Assembly (NCBI GenBank): GCA_024711125.1
Contig: JANJTM010000043.1
Coordinates: 30,455-94,454 of the forward strand
DNA from: Rhodothermales bacterium
GTDB taxonomy: Bacteria > Bacteroidota > Rhodothermia > Rhodothermales > UBA10348
Reading direction: 5' to 3'
DNA: 64,000 nt
Shown: positions 36,395-44,928 of the stretch, piece after piece
Position numbering within the stretch: position 1 is the stretch's first letter
How the letters are laid out: every line of letters starts with the position of its first letter
Position numbers and translations under genes: made by a program
Notes under the pieces: model-generated
What the model saw: the letters and a program-made list of their open reading frames with translations, nothing else
Told to the model about the DNA's origin: nothing
Databases searched by the model: none

Positions 36395-37210
36395 ATGCGC
36401 CTCACCGAGTACGAGCGGAAAGCCCGCCGCGAGATCGAAGACTGGCTCGGCGGCGACGCTTCGCTCGTGGCCCAGGCCCTCAACTGGGCCATGCAGCCGA
36501 TGGACTGGGTCGTGCGGCGCATCGCCGGGGACGAACTGATCGAACAGGCCGACGAGGCCATCACCCAGTTCCTGTCGGTGCTCAACGACGCGTCCGAGTG
36601 GACCTACGACGCGGCCCAGCTCCTCGCCGACGCCCGCCGGGCGGGCATCGGGATCGAGAAGGCCGAGGACCTGCGTGAGGTCGAGCTGGAGAAGCTCGAC
36701 GTGCTCGCACGGTCGTACACGACCGAGAACGCGCTGCTTGCCGCCGTGGAAGGGGGCGGAACGGGTCTCGGGGGGGCCGTCCTGATCGCGGCCGACATCC
36801 CCCTGCTCTTCACCATCAACCTGCGGCTGATCCAGCAGATCGGCGCTGCCTACGGCTTCCCGATGCGCGGTCCCGGGTACCGTCCGCTCGTTCTCTCGAT
36901 ATTCAACGTCGCCGCTTCGGGCTCCCGGGAGGCGCGCAGCGATGCCATGCGCGAAGTCTCCGTGGCGGGGGCCGCGCTGGCGCGCGATACCGAGTACCGG
37001 GGGCGCGTAAGCGGCGTCTTCCGCGAGCAGAACCGCCATCTTCCGCGCGAAATCGCCAAAAACATCGTCGGCCGCAAGCTCGCGCAGGCGATCCCGATCG
37101 CGGGCGCCGCGGTGGGCGCAGGCATCAACTACTGGTTCACGACCGAGACGGCCGAGACGGCCTACATGCTGCTCCGGGCCCTTTACCTCGAGCGCAAGGA
37201 GCGGTCCTGA
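36395..37210 (+). CDS. EcsC-family protein
   Basis: A 271-residue protein resembling the EcsC family (named after a gene of the Bacillus ecs ABC-transporter operon; biochemical role unknown). It opens with a charged helix (YERKARREIEDWLGG). The middle section (about 115-150) is hydrophobic, with TTENALLAAVEGGGTG and LIAADIPLLFTINLRLIQQIG. Near the end is a glycine/alanine-rich amphipathic stretch AIPIAGAAVGAGINYWF. Probably membrane-associated. No ABC transporter is adjacent. Confidence 0.72.
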   Translation: MRLTEYERKARREIEDWLGGDASLVAQALNWAMQPMDWVVRRIAGDELIEQADEAITQFLSVLNDASEWTYDAAQLLADARRAGIGIEKAEDLREVELEKLDVLARSYTTENALLAAVEGGGTGLGGAVLIAADIPLLFTINLRLIQQIGAAYGFPMRGPGYRPLVLSIFNVAASGSREARSDAMREVSVAGAALARDTEYRGRVSGVFREQNRHLPREIAKNIVGRKLAQAIPIAGAAVGAGINYWFTTETAETAYMLLRALYLERKERS

Positions 37211-37263
37211 CGGGATCACCCGGGCCGGCGCCGCGTGAACAGGGCCGCCCAATCCCGAACAAG

Positions 37264-38565
37264 ATGCCTCTCGTCGCCGTGGTCGGCCGCCCCAACGTGG
37301 GCAAGTCGACCTTCTTCAACCGTCTCACCGAGTCGCGCGACTCGATCGTCGACGACCAGCCGGGCGTGACGCGCGACCGCGTCTACGGGCGTGCCGAGTG
37401 GCGGGGGCGCGGCTTCTCGATCGTCGATACGGGCGGGCTCGTGCCCGACTCCGAGGACCGTTTCGAGGCCGCGATCCGCGAGCAGGCGGCCATCGCGATC
37501 GACGAGGCCGACCTCATCCTGTTCCTCGTCGACGTCACGACCGGCATCACCGACCTCGACCAGGACATCGCGCTGCTCCTGCGGCGCAGCGAGAAGCCGG
37601 TGCTCGTGGTCGCCAACAAGGCCGACAACGAGGAGCGGCGCTGGCAGGCGGCCGACTTCTGGCAGCTCGCGGTCGGCGACGTGCACCCGGTCAGTTCGAT
37701 CAACGGGATCGGAACCGGCGACCTGCTCGACGCGATCGTCGACGCGCTTCCGCCCGCCCCGCCGCCGGCCGACGATACGCGTCTCCGGGTCGCGGTCATC
37801 GGGCGCCCGAACGTCGGCAAGTCGTCGCTCGTCAACGCCTGGCTCGGTACCGAGCGCTCCATCGTGACCGAGATCAGCGGTACGACGCGGGACTCGATCG
37901 ACTCGGTGCTCAAGTACCACGGCCGCGAGATCGTGCTCGTCGACACCGCAGGGCTTCGCAAGCGCGCACGCATCCAGGAGAACGTCGAGTTCTACGCCCT
38001 TCTGCGCACCGAACGGGCCATCGACGAGTGCGACGTGGCCGTCCTGCTCCTGGACGCGACCGGGGGCCTCGAATCGCAGGACATCCGCGTGCTCAAGAAG
38101 GCCGAGGAACTGCGCAAGGGGCTCGTCATCGGCATCAACAAGTGGGATGTCATCGAGAAGGACACCCACACCGTGCGCGAGTACGAACAGGTCGTGCGCG
38201 AGCGGCTCGCGACCCTGGACTACGTGCCGATCGTGACCCTGTCGGCCCTCTCGAAGCAGCGCATCCAGAAACTGCTCGAGACGACGCTCGCGGTGGCCGA
38301 CAACCTGCACCGGCGCGTCACGACCAGCCAGCTAAACGACACGATCCTGCCCGCCATCGAGGCGCACAAGCCGCCGCCGTACCGGGGCGCGCTCGTCAAG
38401 ATCAAGTACGCGACGCAGACCCGCACGGCGCCGCCCGTGTTCGTCTTCTTCGCCAACCACCCGTCGGGTCTCAAGGAGCCGTACCGTCGCTACCTCGAAC
38501 GGCGCCTGCGCGACGCCTTCGACTTCACCGGCGTGCCGCTGACCGTCTCGTTCCGCAGGAAGTAG
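37264..38565 (+). CDS. der: Ribosome-assembly GTPase Der (EngA)
   Basis: 433 residues with two tandem GTPase domains and a C-terminal KH-like domain, needed for maturation of the 50S ribosomal subunit. Each G domain has GRPNVGKS (P-loop), a DTGG or DTAG switch, and an NKxD motif (NKAD, NKWD). The KH-like part ends in FRRK. Length is typical. ATG at 37264. It is flanked by an EcsC-like gene and nuoI and appears to be its own unit. Confidence 0.97.
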   Translation: MPLVAVVGRPNVGKSTFFNRLTESRDSIVDDQPGVTRDRVYGRAEWRGRGFSIVDTGGLVPDSEDRFEAAIREQAAIAIDEADLILFLVDVTTGITDLDQDIALLLRRSEKPVLVVANKADNEERRWQAADFWQLAVGDVHPVSSINGIGTGDLLDAIVDALPPAPPPADDTRLRVAVIGRPNVGKSSLVNAWLGTERSIVTEISGTTRDSIDSVLKYHGREIVLVDTAGLRKRARIQENVEFYALLRTERAIDECDVAVLLLDATGGLESQDIRVLKKAEELRKGLVIGINKWDVIEKDTHTVREYEQVVRERLATLDYVPIVTLSALSKQRIQKLLETTLAVADNLHRRVTTSQLNDTILPAIEAHKPPPYRGALVKIKYATQTRTAPPVFVFFANHPSGLKEPYRRYLERRLRDAFDFTGVPLTVSFRRK

Positions 38566-38672
38566 CCGCCCGCCGGCGCCCCATTTTGAAAACCGCGTCG
38601 ATCGCGGGAAGGGTGGGCGGTGCCCGCGCGGTGCGGCGTACATTCCCGGGTCCATCGACGATCCAGCGCGCC

Positions 38673-39290
38673 ATGCCCGGAATTCCGCAGAACACCGCCC
38701 GTCCGAACGAGCGCAAGCTCAATTTCTGGGAGCGTATCTACCTGCCCGAAGTGCTGAAGGGGCTCGGCTACTCGTTCGCCAAGATGAGCGAGCCGCTCTA
38801 CACCTTCCAGTACCCCGACGAGCAGTGGCTTCCGCCCGACGGATACCGCGGACGGCCCGTGCTCGTCGAGGAGGGCGGAAAGCCGCGCTGCGTCTCGTGC
38901 AACCTCTGCGCACGTGCCTGCCCCCCGATGGCGATCTCCATGCAGTCGCACGATATCGGCGGGGAGAAGGAGCGCGAGCCGCAGTGGTTCGAGATCAACA
39001 TGCTGCGCTGCATCTACTGCGGGTTCTGCGAGGAGGTCTGCCCCGAAGAGGCGATCGTCATGTCGAAGGAATACGACATGACCTTCCAGAGCCGCGAGGA
39101 GGCCGTCTTCGGAATGGACCGCCTGCTCGTGCCCAAGGAGCGTCTCAAGGACCGGCTCGACTGGCTGGCCGCCCAGCGCAACCCGGATCCCGCCACCTCG
39201 TGGGAACACCCGCGCGCGAACAACCGGCACAGCCTGAGGGAACGTCCGTTCCTGGGGCACGTCGCGGCGCACGGCTCACACGACGCCTGA
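38673..39290 (+). CDS. nuoI: NADH-quinone oxidoreductase subunit I-like ferredoxin protein
   Basis: A 205-residue protein with two [4Fe-4S] motifs, [13 protein letters not shown] and [13 protein letters not shown], in the arrangement of NuoI, the peripheral-arm subunit carrying clusters N6a and N6b of complex I. The N-terminus ([17 protein letters not shown]) fits the amphipathic membrane-contact helix of the family. No other nuo gene is in the window, so this copy is separated from the main nuo cluster. A -7-like TACATTC lies about 30 bases upstream. Another 2x[4Fe-4S] ferredoxin-like role is possible. Confidence 0.85.
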   Translation: MPGIPQNTARPNERKLNFWERIYLPEVLKGLGYSFAKMSEPLYTFQYPDEQWLPPDGYRGRPVLVEEGGKPRCVSCNLCARACPPMAISMQSHDIGGEKEREPQWFEINMLRCIYCGFCEEVCPEEAIVMSKEYDMTFQSREEAVFGMDRLLVPKERLKDRLDWLAAQRNPDPATSWEHPRANNRHSLRERPFLGHVAAHGSHDA

Positions 39291-39291
39291 G

Positions 39292-39735
39292 ATGGCGACC
39301 TCGCGGGAGCAACTGCTCGCGCAGTTCGAGTACCTGGCCGACGAACTGGATGCCCAGGTCGCGGCGTCGGGGCTGGTTCCGGTCGCACTCTGGGAGGCCC
39401 GGCCGCCGACCGGGGAGCCCAGCCTGATCGAGATGTTGTCTGCGCTCGACGAGCGGACCCGGGTCACGGATCCGGGAGCATTCGAACCGTGGCTGGGATC
39501 GGTCCAGCCGAACGCCGGAGCTCCTGTTGAACCGGGCGACCCCGTTTCGGTGCTCGTGGCTGCGGCAGATGGGCGCCGGAACCTCGTGCGGTCGCTCGAC
39601 ACCCTGCCGGAGAACGTCTGGAACCGCGTGGTCGACGGACGGGACCTGCACGACGTGGTGTACGGCTGCATCCAGGATGACGTCGAACGGCTGCGCTCAA
39701 TCGCGGTGAGGCTTTTCGAAGCGGGGATGCGGTAA
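39292..39735 (+). CDS. Hypothetical protein, possibly DinB-like
   Basis: 147 residues, starting one base after nuoI and so probably co-transcribed with it. It is predicted mostly helical (QLLAQFEYLADELDAQVAAS, IEMLSALDERTRV, VVYGCIQDDVERLRSIAVRLF). The spacing of helices and the SLIEMLSALDE segment recall DinB-like four-helix proteins, but no clear His metal triad is visible. Function not assigned. Confidence 0.6.
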   Translation: MATSREQLLAQFEYLADELDAQVAASGLVPVALWEARPPTGEPSLIEMLSALDERTRVTDPGAFEPWLGSVQPNAGAPVEPGDPVSVLVAAADGRRNLVRSLDTLPENVWNRVVDGRDLHDVVYGCIQDDVERLRSIAVRLFEAGMR

Positions 39736-39890
39736 CCTCCGGCCGGTTTTTCGTACTCAGGAAATACGGGCGCGGGTTTTCCGTCCCCGCCCATACGACG
39801 GACGCCGATCCGTACGTTAGGGAAGGGACGGTCGGCCGTGACACGCCGCTGTCACCGCAATTTCCGAAGTTCCGCTCCACGTCAAACCCC
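39736..39890. other. 155-bp gap before holA
   Basis: It contains TACGTTAG at 39813-39820, one mismatch from TAnnTTTG, about 75 bases before holA, and an imperfect GC-rich inverted repeat around 39768-39792. No gene is supported. Confidence 0.3.
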
Positions 39891-40928
39891 ATGGCCGCCA
39901 AGGGTGTCACCTACGAAGAACTGGCCGGCGCCTTCCGAAGGCGGAAGTTCGCGCCGGTAACCCTCCTGTACGGGGAGGAGCGGTACTACGTGGACCGGCT
40001 GCAGGCGGTACTCCTGGAGCACGCCGTGGCGCCGCACGAGCGGGACTTCAACCTCGACGTAGTCTACGGGCGCGATACCGATGCCCAGACCGTGCTCGGC
40101 CTCTGCAGTGCGTTCCCCATGATGGCAGAGCGCCGCGTCGTGGTCGTGCGCGACTTCGACGAGCTGGCCGACAACAAGCGGTTCAAGGAGTACGCCGAGC
40201 GCCCGAACCCGTCGGCCGTCGTGCTCCTGGTCGCCGGCGAGAAGGTCAACCTCTCGCATCACCCGTACCGCGCGATCGCCGAGCACGGCGTCGTGGCCGG
40301 CTTCAAGCGACTCTATGAGCGCGAGATCCCGCGTTTCGTCGAAGGAGAGGTGCGCGATCGGGGCCTCGATATCGATCCCCGGGCGGCCGTGATGCTGTCC
40401 GAATACGTGGGCACCCATCTCCAGAATGCCGTACAGGAGATTGACAAACTGGCGGCCTTCGTGGGAGAACGTACGCGCATCGAAGTGGACGACGTGGTGC
40501 AGGCAAGCGGCCAGACACGCGAATTCAACGTGTTCGAGCTGCAGAAGGCCGTGGGCGCGGGCAATTACCCGATGGCCCTGCGCATCGCGGAACGGATGTT
40601 GCAACAATCGTCCAACAGTCGCGGGGAGGCGCTGATGATCGTTTCGGTGCTGACATCCTGGTTCACGAAACTCTGGGTGCTGACAGCGTGTCATGCACGA
40701 AGGATTTCCGAAAAAGAGATGGCGGCCCGACTCGCAATTCCGCCCTACTACCTCGGTGACTATCTTTCCAGTCTGCGACGACTCGATCGGTCGGCGCTTT
40801 CCTCGGCATTCTCGGCGCTCGCCGCCGCCGATTTCGAGCTCAAGGGAGGCTCGGCGCGCGACGAACGGCTCACGATGACCCTGCTGGTGAGGCGCTTGAG
40901 CGGTGGAGCCTCGGGCCTTGCGGCCTGA
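39891..40928 (+). CDS. holA: DNA polymerase III subunit delta
   Basis: A 345-residue HolA protein, the clamp-loader subunit that opens the beta clamp. The N-terminal segment APVTLLYGEERYYVDRL, the VVVVRDFDELADNKRF strand-helix and the middle NAVQEIDKLAAFVGE helix fit the family. The later FNVFELQKAVGAGNY motif, followed by the collar-domain helices, also fits. It is an AAA+-like fold without a functional P-loop, as expected for delta. Twenty-eight bases separate it from the ECF sigma gene. Confidence 0.88.
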   Translation: MAAKGVTYEELAGAFRRRKFAPVTLLYGEERYYVDRLQAVLLEHAVAPHERDFNLDVVYGRDTDAQTVLGLCSAFPMMAERRVVVVRDFDELADNKRFKEYAERPNPSAVVLLVAGEKVNLSHHPYRAIAEHGVVAGFKRLYEREIPRFVEGEVRDRGLDIDPRAAVMLSEYVGTHLQNAVQEIDKLAAFVGERTRIEVDDVVQASGQTREFNVFELQKAVGAGNYPMALRIAERMLQQSSNSRGEALMIVSVLTSWFTKLWVLTACHARRISEKEMAARLAIPPYYLGDYLSSLRRLDRSALSSAFSALAAADFELKGGSARDERLTMTLLVRRLSGGASGLAA

Positions 40929-40956
40929 TCGCGGATCCTGTTACAAATACGTGCAC

Positions 40957-41652
40957 ATGACGCAAACCGAACCGGCCACCGCGCTCCAGAAGCGCACGCT
41001 CCGGGTCAAGGCTTCGACGCTTGGGATTCAGGCCAACGTGAATCCCAACAACCGGCATTACGAGGCGCTCATGCAGATGAGCGACGAGGACCTCATGTCC
41101 CAGTTCCAGATGGGAACGGTCGAGGCCTTCGACATCCTCGTGAGCCGGTACAAGGATCCGCTCACGAACTACATCTACCGGTTCCTGGGCGACATGAAGG
41201 AATGCGAGGATCTCCTCCAGGAGACCTTCCTGCGCGTGTACCGCAACCGGCATTCCTACCGTCGCATCGCGAAGTACTCGACCTGGCTCTACACGATCGC
41301 CGGCAACCTCGCCCGTTCGGAATACCGCAAGCGCAAGCGCCGGCGCCTCTACTCCCTGCAGTCCGTCAACCGCGACGACGAGGAGTACGAGGTCGAGATC
41401 CCCGACGAGACGTTCCTGCCCGACAAGCACACCGAGTCGACGATCCAGGACCACTTCATCCAGGAGGCGCTCACGCAGATCCCGGAGGAGTTCCGCGAAG
41501 TCGTCGTCCTGCGCGACGTGCAGCAGCTCGCCTACGAGGAGATCGCCGAGATCACGGGCCTTCCGATGGGCACGGTCAAGAGCCGCATCAACCGCGGGCG
41601 GACCAAGCTCCAGAGCCTGCTGAAGGACGTCTACACGCCGGCCGAGGAGTAG
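40957..41652 (+). CDS. ECF-family RNA polymerase sigma factor
   Basis: 231 residues. Sigma region 2 spans about 50-120 (FDILVSRYKDPLTNYIYRF, DLLQETFLRVYRNRHSY, STWLYTIAGNLARSEYRK). Region 4 lies near the end (IPEEFREVVVLRDVQQLAYEEIA...TVKSRINRGR). The N-terminus before region 2 is about 45 residues longer than in most ECF factors. ATG at 40957 is chosen; an upstream ATG at 40903 lies inside holA. Its TAG shares a base with the GTG of the cyclophilin gene, and an anti-sigma-like membrane protein follows, so an envelope-stress regulon is a reasonable inference. Confidence 0.9.
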   Translation: MTQTEPATALQKRTLRVKASTLGIQANVNPNNRHYEALMQMSDEDLMSQFQMGTVEAFDILVSRYKDPLTNYIYRFLGDMKECEDLLQETFLRVYRNRHSYRRIAKYSTWLYTIAGNLARSEYRKRKRRRLYSLQSVNRDDEEYEVEIPDETFLPDKHTESTIQDHFIQEALTQIPEEFREVVVLRDVQQLAYEEIAEITGLPMGTVKSRINRGRTKLQSLLKDVYTPAEE

Positions 41653-42305
41653 TGACCCGGCGCGCGTTTCCGCTCGTCGCGTTCGTGATCGCGGCGCTGG
41701 GCCTCGGTGCCTGCGCCTCCACGCCGCGCGACCCCCTGGTGCGTCCCTCGCTGCTGGCGCTCAACACGCCCGCTCCCGACTCGTTCGACGTCGAGGTGCA
41801 GACGAGCCGCGGCACGTTCGAGCTGCGGCTCTATCGCGGATGGTCGCCCCTCGGCGTGGACCGGGCACACTACCTGTTCGCCAACAACTTCCACGAGGGA
41901 GCCCGCTTCTACCGCGTGGTCAAGGACTTCGTGGCGCAGTTCGGCGGGTCCGGGGACGCGCGCATCGACTCGATCTGGCGCACGATGCCCATCGCCGACG
42001 AGCCCGTCGCGGCCAACAACGCGCGCGGAACGATCGCCTTCGCCCGGGCCGGCGCCCGCACGCGGTCCTTCACGTTCTATATCAACCTGAAGGACAACTT
42101 CCAGCTGGACACAAACGACTCGACGCCGGGCGTGCGCGGGTATCCGCCGATCGGACGGGTGGTGCGCGGCATGGAGGTCGTCGACTCGCTCTACGCCGGG
42201 TACGCGAACCAGCCCATGCGCACCGACCTGAGCGCGGCCGTGCTCGCCCGCGAGTACCCGCGGCTCGATTCCATCGCCGCCACGCGCGTCGTGCGCACCT
42301 GGTAG
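41652..42305 (+). CDS. Cyclophilin-type peptidyl-prolyl isomerase, lipoprotein (copy 1)
   Basis: 217 residues with a lipoprotein signal (FVIAALGLGACAS). The cyclophilin domain follows: VQTSRGTFELRLYR, NNFHEGARFYRVVKDFVAQFGG, GTIAFARAG, SFTFYINLKDNFQLD, and GRVVRGMEVVDSLY. The isomerase site is recognisable, although the FVAQFGG segment departs from the usual FMIQGGD. It should act in the periplasm on envelope proteins. GTG start overlapping the ECF sigma stop by one base implies tight co-expression. A second lipoprotein cyclophilin lies at 47.6 kb. Confidence 0.87.
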   Translation: MTRRAFPLVAFVIAALGLGACASTPRDPLVRPSLLALNTPAPDSFDVEVQTSRGTFELRLYRGWSPLGVDRAHYLFANNFHEGARFYRVVKDFVAQFGGSGDARIDSIWRTMPIADEPVAANNARGTIAFARAGARTRSFTFYINLKDNFQLDTNDSTPGVRGYPPIGRVVRGMEVVDSLYAGYANQPMRTDLSAAVLAREYPRLDSIAATRVVRTW

Positions 42306-42410
42306 GCGGCGCGTAGGGGAATCCCTCGCAAGGCGTCGCGCGCGAAAAAATCCGGCGCCTTGGAGCAAAGGCCGTGCTACGAGGTATGCACCGCGACCAA
42401 CCCGGTGCGT

Positions 42411-43019
42411 ATGACCCCTCGCTACCACCCGCAGGACGACGACGAGCGGCTTGACGAGTACCTGTGCGAGTACGTGGACGGCACGATGGAGCCCTCCGTG
42501 CGACGCGCATTCGAAGAGTACCTGTCGCAGAACCCGGAGTTGTCCGAACACGTGCGTCGGCTGTCGATGGCCCGCAGCCTGCTGTGCAGCAGCCGGCAGT
42601 GCGCCCACGCGCCGACCTCCCTGCAGCATCGCCTGCACATCGAGATCGCACGCGACCAGATGGGCGCCGACCCTGCGCCCGCCGCGGTGTCCGGGCTCGG
42701 CCGTTTTGCCACGGTCACGTCGTTCGTGGGTTTCGCCGTGCTGCTCGGAGCGATCGTCGGTACCTCGCTCGTGGAATCGCGCCGGCCCGGATCCGGTGCC
42801 GCGTCGGTCTCTGCGGCTTCGGCCGACCGGACGTCGGTGCCCAGCGACGCGCATGCCGCTGCCCCCCCGGCGCCGCGCATCCCCCTGTCGATGGCCTCGT
42901 TCGGAATGATCGGCCCCGCCACGGCGATGCCGCTTCTCGACGTGACGAGGCCGGTTCCGGGCGTCCTGCTGTCCGATTCCGGGTCGGTCGCGCTGCGAAG
43001 AACCCGTGCAGTACCTTGA
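42411..43019 (+). CDS. Anti-sigma-factor-like single-pass membrane protein
   Basis: 202 residues. The N-terminal cytoplasmic part (DERLDEYLCEYVDGTMEPSVRRAFEEYL) resembles anti-sigma domains of the RsiW/ZAS kind, but the usual HxxxCxxC zinc motif is absent. A single membrane helix is at about 101-121 (VTSFVGFAVLLGAIVGTSLV), followed by a low-complexity Ala/Ser/Pro-rich outer part. Position downstream of an ECF sigma gene and its cyclophilin supports the anti-sigma reading. ATG at 42411 is chosen; a TTG at 42360 would extend it by 17 residues. Confidence 0.6.
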   Translation: MTPRYHPQDDDERLDEYLCEYVDGTMEPSVRRAFEEYLSQNPELSEHVRRLSMARSLLCSSRQCAHAPTSLQHRLHIEIARDQMGADPAPAAVSGLGRFATVTSFVGFAVLLGAIVGTSLVESRRPGSGAASVSAASADRTSVPSDAHAAAPPAPRIPLSMASFGMIGPATAMPLLDVTRPVPGVLLSDSGSVALRRTRAVP

Positions 43020-43047
43020 CGCCGGGGATCGTAGCCCCGTATCATTG
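43016..43047 (+). promoter_or_regulatory. tRNA-Val promoter (TTGAC-N-TATCATTG)
   Basis: TTGAC starts at 43016 and TATCATTG is at 43040-43047, with 21 bases between TTG and TA, exactly as in the rpsT promoter. The mature tRNA starts 12 bases after the -7 element, leaving a very short leader. The -33 element overlaps the stop codon of the anti-sigma-like gene. Confidence 0.6.
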
Positions 43048-43058
43048 CGCCCCCTAAT

Positions 43059-43132
43059 GGGCCTGTAGCTCAGCGGTTCAGAGCACTCGCCTCACACGCG
43101 AGGGGTCACAGGTTCGAATCCCGTCAGGCCCA
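43059..43132 (+). tRNA. tRNA-Val (anticodon CAC)
   Basis: A 74-nt class I cloverleaf. Acceptor arms GGGCCTG and CAGGCCC pair perfectly, the D arm reads GTAGCTCAGCGGTTCAGAGC, the anticodon stem CTCGC/GCGAG encloses loop CTCACAC, and the T arm has GGTTCGAATCC. Anticodon CAC reads GUG (Val). CCA is not encoded. A strong terminator follows directly, so it is a single-gene transcription unit. Confidence 0.95.
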
Positions 43133-43137
43133 CTGGA

Positions 43138-43180
43138 GACCCCCGCCCGGCGTCATGCCGGTCGGGGGTCTTGTCTTTTA
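43138..43180 (+). terminator. Rho-independent terminator of tRNA-Val
   Basis: GACCCCCGCCCGGC pairs almost perfectly with GCCGGTCGGGGGTC around a GTCAT loop, followed by TTGTCTTTT. The T run also contains the stop codon of the convergent DUF599 gene, so the element may act in both directions. Confidence 0.85.
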
Positions 43181-43879
43181 CCCGTGCACCTGCTTGTCCT
43201 TCTCCTTCTCGAGCGGCCTTTCGATGACGGTCATCATGATGAGCGTCATCACTGCGGCGAGCAGCATGAATATGGGTCCGAAGAGCCAGAACACGAGCGG
43301 AACGGCGAGGAAATAGGCGCGCATTCCGATCGTGTAGAACCGGCCGCCGCGGTTCATGATGGACGCGATGTCGTCGTCCGACAGCCACTCCGGGCGCGCC
43401 GCCTTGGGCAGGGAGATCTGGTAGCCCACGTGGTTGAAGAAGCGCACGGCCATCGCGAAGAAGAAGAACGCCGCGAACAGGTCGGCCACGAGGAGCAGGA
43501 CCTTGATCGTCCACACGATCTCGCGTCCCGCGCTTTCGACCACGACGTCACCCCAGAGTTGCGAGAACCGCTCGGCCTGGTCGGTCATGTTGAGCGTGCC
43601 GATCAGGAGCAGCACGGCCGTGGACGCAAAGAAGGTCGCGGCCATCGTCGAGTTGCGCAGCGTCTGCACGCCCACGATACCGCGCGACGGATCGGCGAGC
43701 GTGTAGTGCACCCACTCGTCGCGCACTGCGCGGTTTAGCGACTGCACGGACCGGTAGGCGGCCTTGCGACCCCGGCGTTCGCTGCGGATGAAATACGCCA
43801 GGAAGAGCACCGCCGTCGTGGCGAGCGCTCCGATGTCGTTGATATGCTCCAACATGGGTGCCCCCGGGGTTCCCGCCAT
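43178..43879 (-). CDS. DUF599 family membrane protein
   Basis: Up to 233 residues with four predicted membrane helices (about 16-32, 80-98, 123-145 and 190-220). Conserved segments are RNSTMAATFFASTAVLLLIG and YFLAVPLVFWLFGP, as in DUF599 proteins of unknown function. Start either at 43879 or at the internal ATG at 43855 (MLEHINDIGALATTA), which has a better upstream GGGGGC. It converges on tRNA-Val and shares its terminator. Confidence 0.82.
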   Translation of the reverse strand: MAGTPGAPMLEHINDIGALATTAVLFLAYFIRSERRGRKAAYRSVQSLNRAVRDEWVHYTLADPSRGIVGVQTLRNSTMAATFFASTAVLLLIGTLNMTDQAERFSQLWGDVVVESAGREIVWTIKVLLLVADLFAAFFFFAMAVRFFNHVGYQISLPKAARPEWLSDDDIASIMNRGGRFYTIGMRAYFLAVPLVFWLFGPIFMLLAAVMTLIMMTVIERPLEKEKDKQVHG

Positions 43880-44011
43880 TCAACCGGACACGCGCCGCTT
43901 CGATCCGGGAGCGGCGAAGCCGCCCGCTGAACCTCCGCGGGGACGAACGACGCGCACCTGCCCGCCACGAATATCGGGGGATGTCGCACAGACGGGCCGG
44001 TTCGGATGATC

Positions 44012-44019
44012 TATGCTTG
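44012..44019 (+). promoter_or_regulatory. Possible -7 element (TATGCTTG) of the cytidylate-kinase-like gene
   Basis: TATGCTTG matches TAnnTTTG except for one base and lies 31 bases before the chosen ATG. No -33 TTG at the expected distance. It argues for the ATG at 44051 over a start at 44006. Confidence 0.35.
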
Positions 44020-44050
44020 CCCCGTAAACCCTGCCGACAGGCACGAGACC

Positions 44051-44803
44051 ATGTCGCGCACCCGCTCGCCCGAGCGCATCATCGAGGAACAGGTCGCCCT
44101 GTGGGCCCTGCAGCAGGAGCCGAGGGTCGAGCGGCCGCACCACGCGAGGCCCATCATCACGATCTCCCGCGCGTTCGGGGCACTCGGGGACACCCTCGGG
44201 CGGGAGCTGGGCATTCGCACCGGTTTCGCCGTCTGGGACCGTGATCTCGTGCAGGCCGTCGCGCAGGCGGCCGACGGCGACGCCCGCATCATGGAGTCGC
44301 TGGACGAACGTCGCCGGAACGCCATCGACGACGCGGTCAGGGGCTTCCTCAGGGGGCTGGACCATACGAACACGCAGTACTTCCGGGCCCTGGTCCGCGT
44401 GGTTCGCACGATTTCGGAACACGGGGATGCGATCGTCATCGGGCGTGGAGCGAATTACCTCGTGGCGCCGAACCGGGCGTTCCGCGTGCGGGTGACCGCG
44501 CCGTTCGCGTGGAGGGTGGAGCGGTACGCGGCCCGAAGCGGCAAGGCACTCTCGGACGCCCGGGAGTACGTACGCTCCATGGACGAAGAGCGGAGGGACT
44601 TCGTCGCGCACTACTTCCGCCGGGACCTGGCCGATTCGGCCGACTACGATCTCGTGCTCAACGCCGAGTCCTTCCTCGTTCCGTCGATGGCCGGGATCAT
44701 CCAGGCGGCCTACCGGGAGCGTTTCGACCCGGTGCCGACGGCGACGCCCGGCACGTTCCGGGACGCGGTGGAGTCGAGGACCGAGGAGGGCGCCCGCGGC
44801 TGA
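44051..44803 (+). CDS. Cytidylate-kinase-like family protein
   Basis: A 250-residue P-loop-like protein of the cytidylate-kinase-like family. The segment PIITISRAFGALGDTLGRELG stands where the family has ITISRxFGSGGxxIG, so the nucleotide loop is altered and has lost a glycine. FAVWDRDLVQAVAQ, VIGRGANYLV and VRVTAPFAWRVERYA are further family marks. True CMP kinase activity is doubtful. ATG at 44051. A GC hairpin follows the stop. Confidence 0.75.
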   Translation: MSRTRSPERIIEEQVALWALQQEPRVERPHHARPIITISRAFGALGDTLGRELGIRTGFAVWDRDLVQAVAQAADGDARIMESLDERRRNAIDDAVRGFLRGLDHTNTQYFRALVRVVRTISEHGDAIVIGRGANYLVAPNRAFRVRVTAPFAWRVERYAARSGKALSDAREYVRSMDEERRDFVAHYFRRDLADSADYDLVLNAESFLVPSMAGIIQAAYRERFDPVPTATPGTFRDAVESRTEEGARG

Positions 44804-44813
44804 CGGCACGGAC

Positions 44814-44833
44814 GCCGGGGCCATCGCCCCGGC
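44814..44833 (+). terminator. GC hairpin after the cytidylate-kinase-like gene
   Basis: GCCGGGGC and GCCCCGGC form a perfect 8-bp stem around CATC. Instead of a T run, the 3' arm is followed at once by the TTG of the bioD promoter, so termination is uncertain. Confidence 0.4.
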
Positions 44834-44863
44834 TTGCCGCTCCCGTGGGCAGGGCCTACCTTG
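44834..44863 (+). promoter_or_regulatory. Bacteroidota-type promoter of bioD
   Basis: TTG at 44834-44836, 20 bases, then TACCTTG at 44857-44863. The ATG of bioD is 66 bases downstream of the -7 element. The TTG directly abuts a GC hairpin. Confidence 0.5.
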
Positions 44864-44928
44864 CTCGGCGCGGACGCTCGTCGTACCGGGCGGCCATCCT
44901 GGAGCCACGCAACGCCTGCGAATCGTCG

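Noticed and set aside
33935..37252. A 1,105-codon minus-strand frame
   Set aside because: Antisense to uppP, the NtrC-type regulator and the EcsC-like gene, all of which have clear family motifs.
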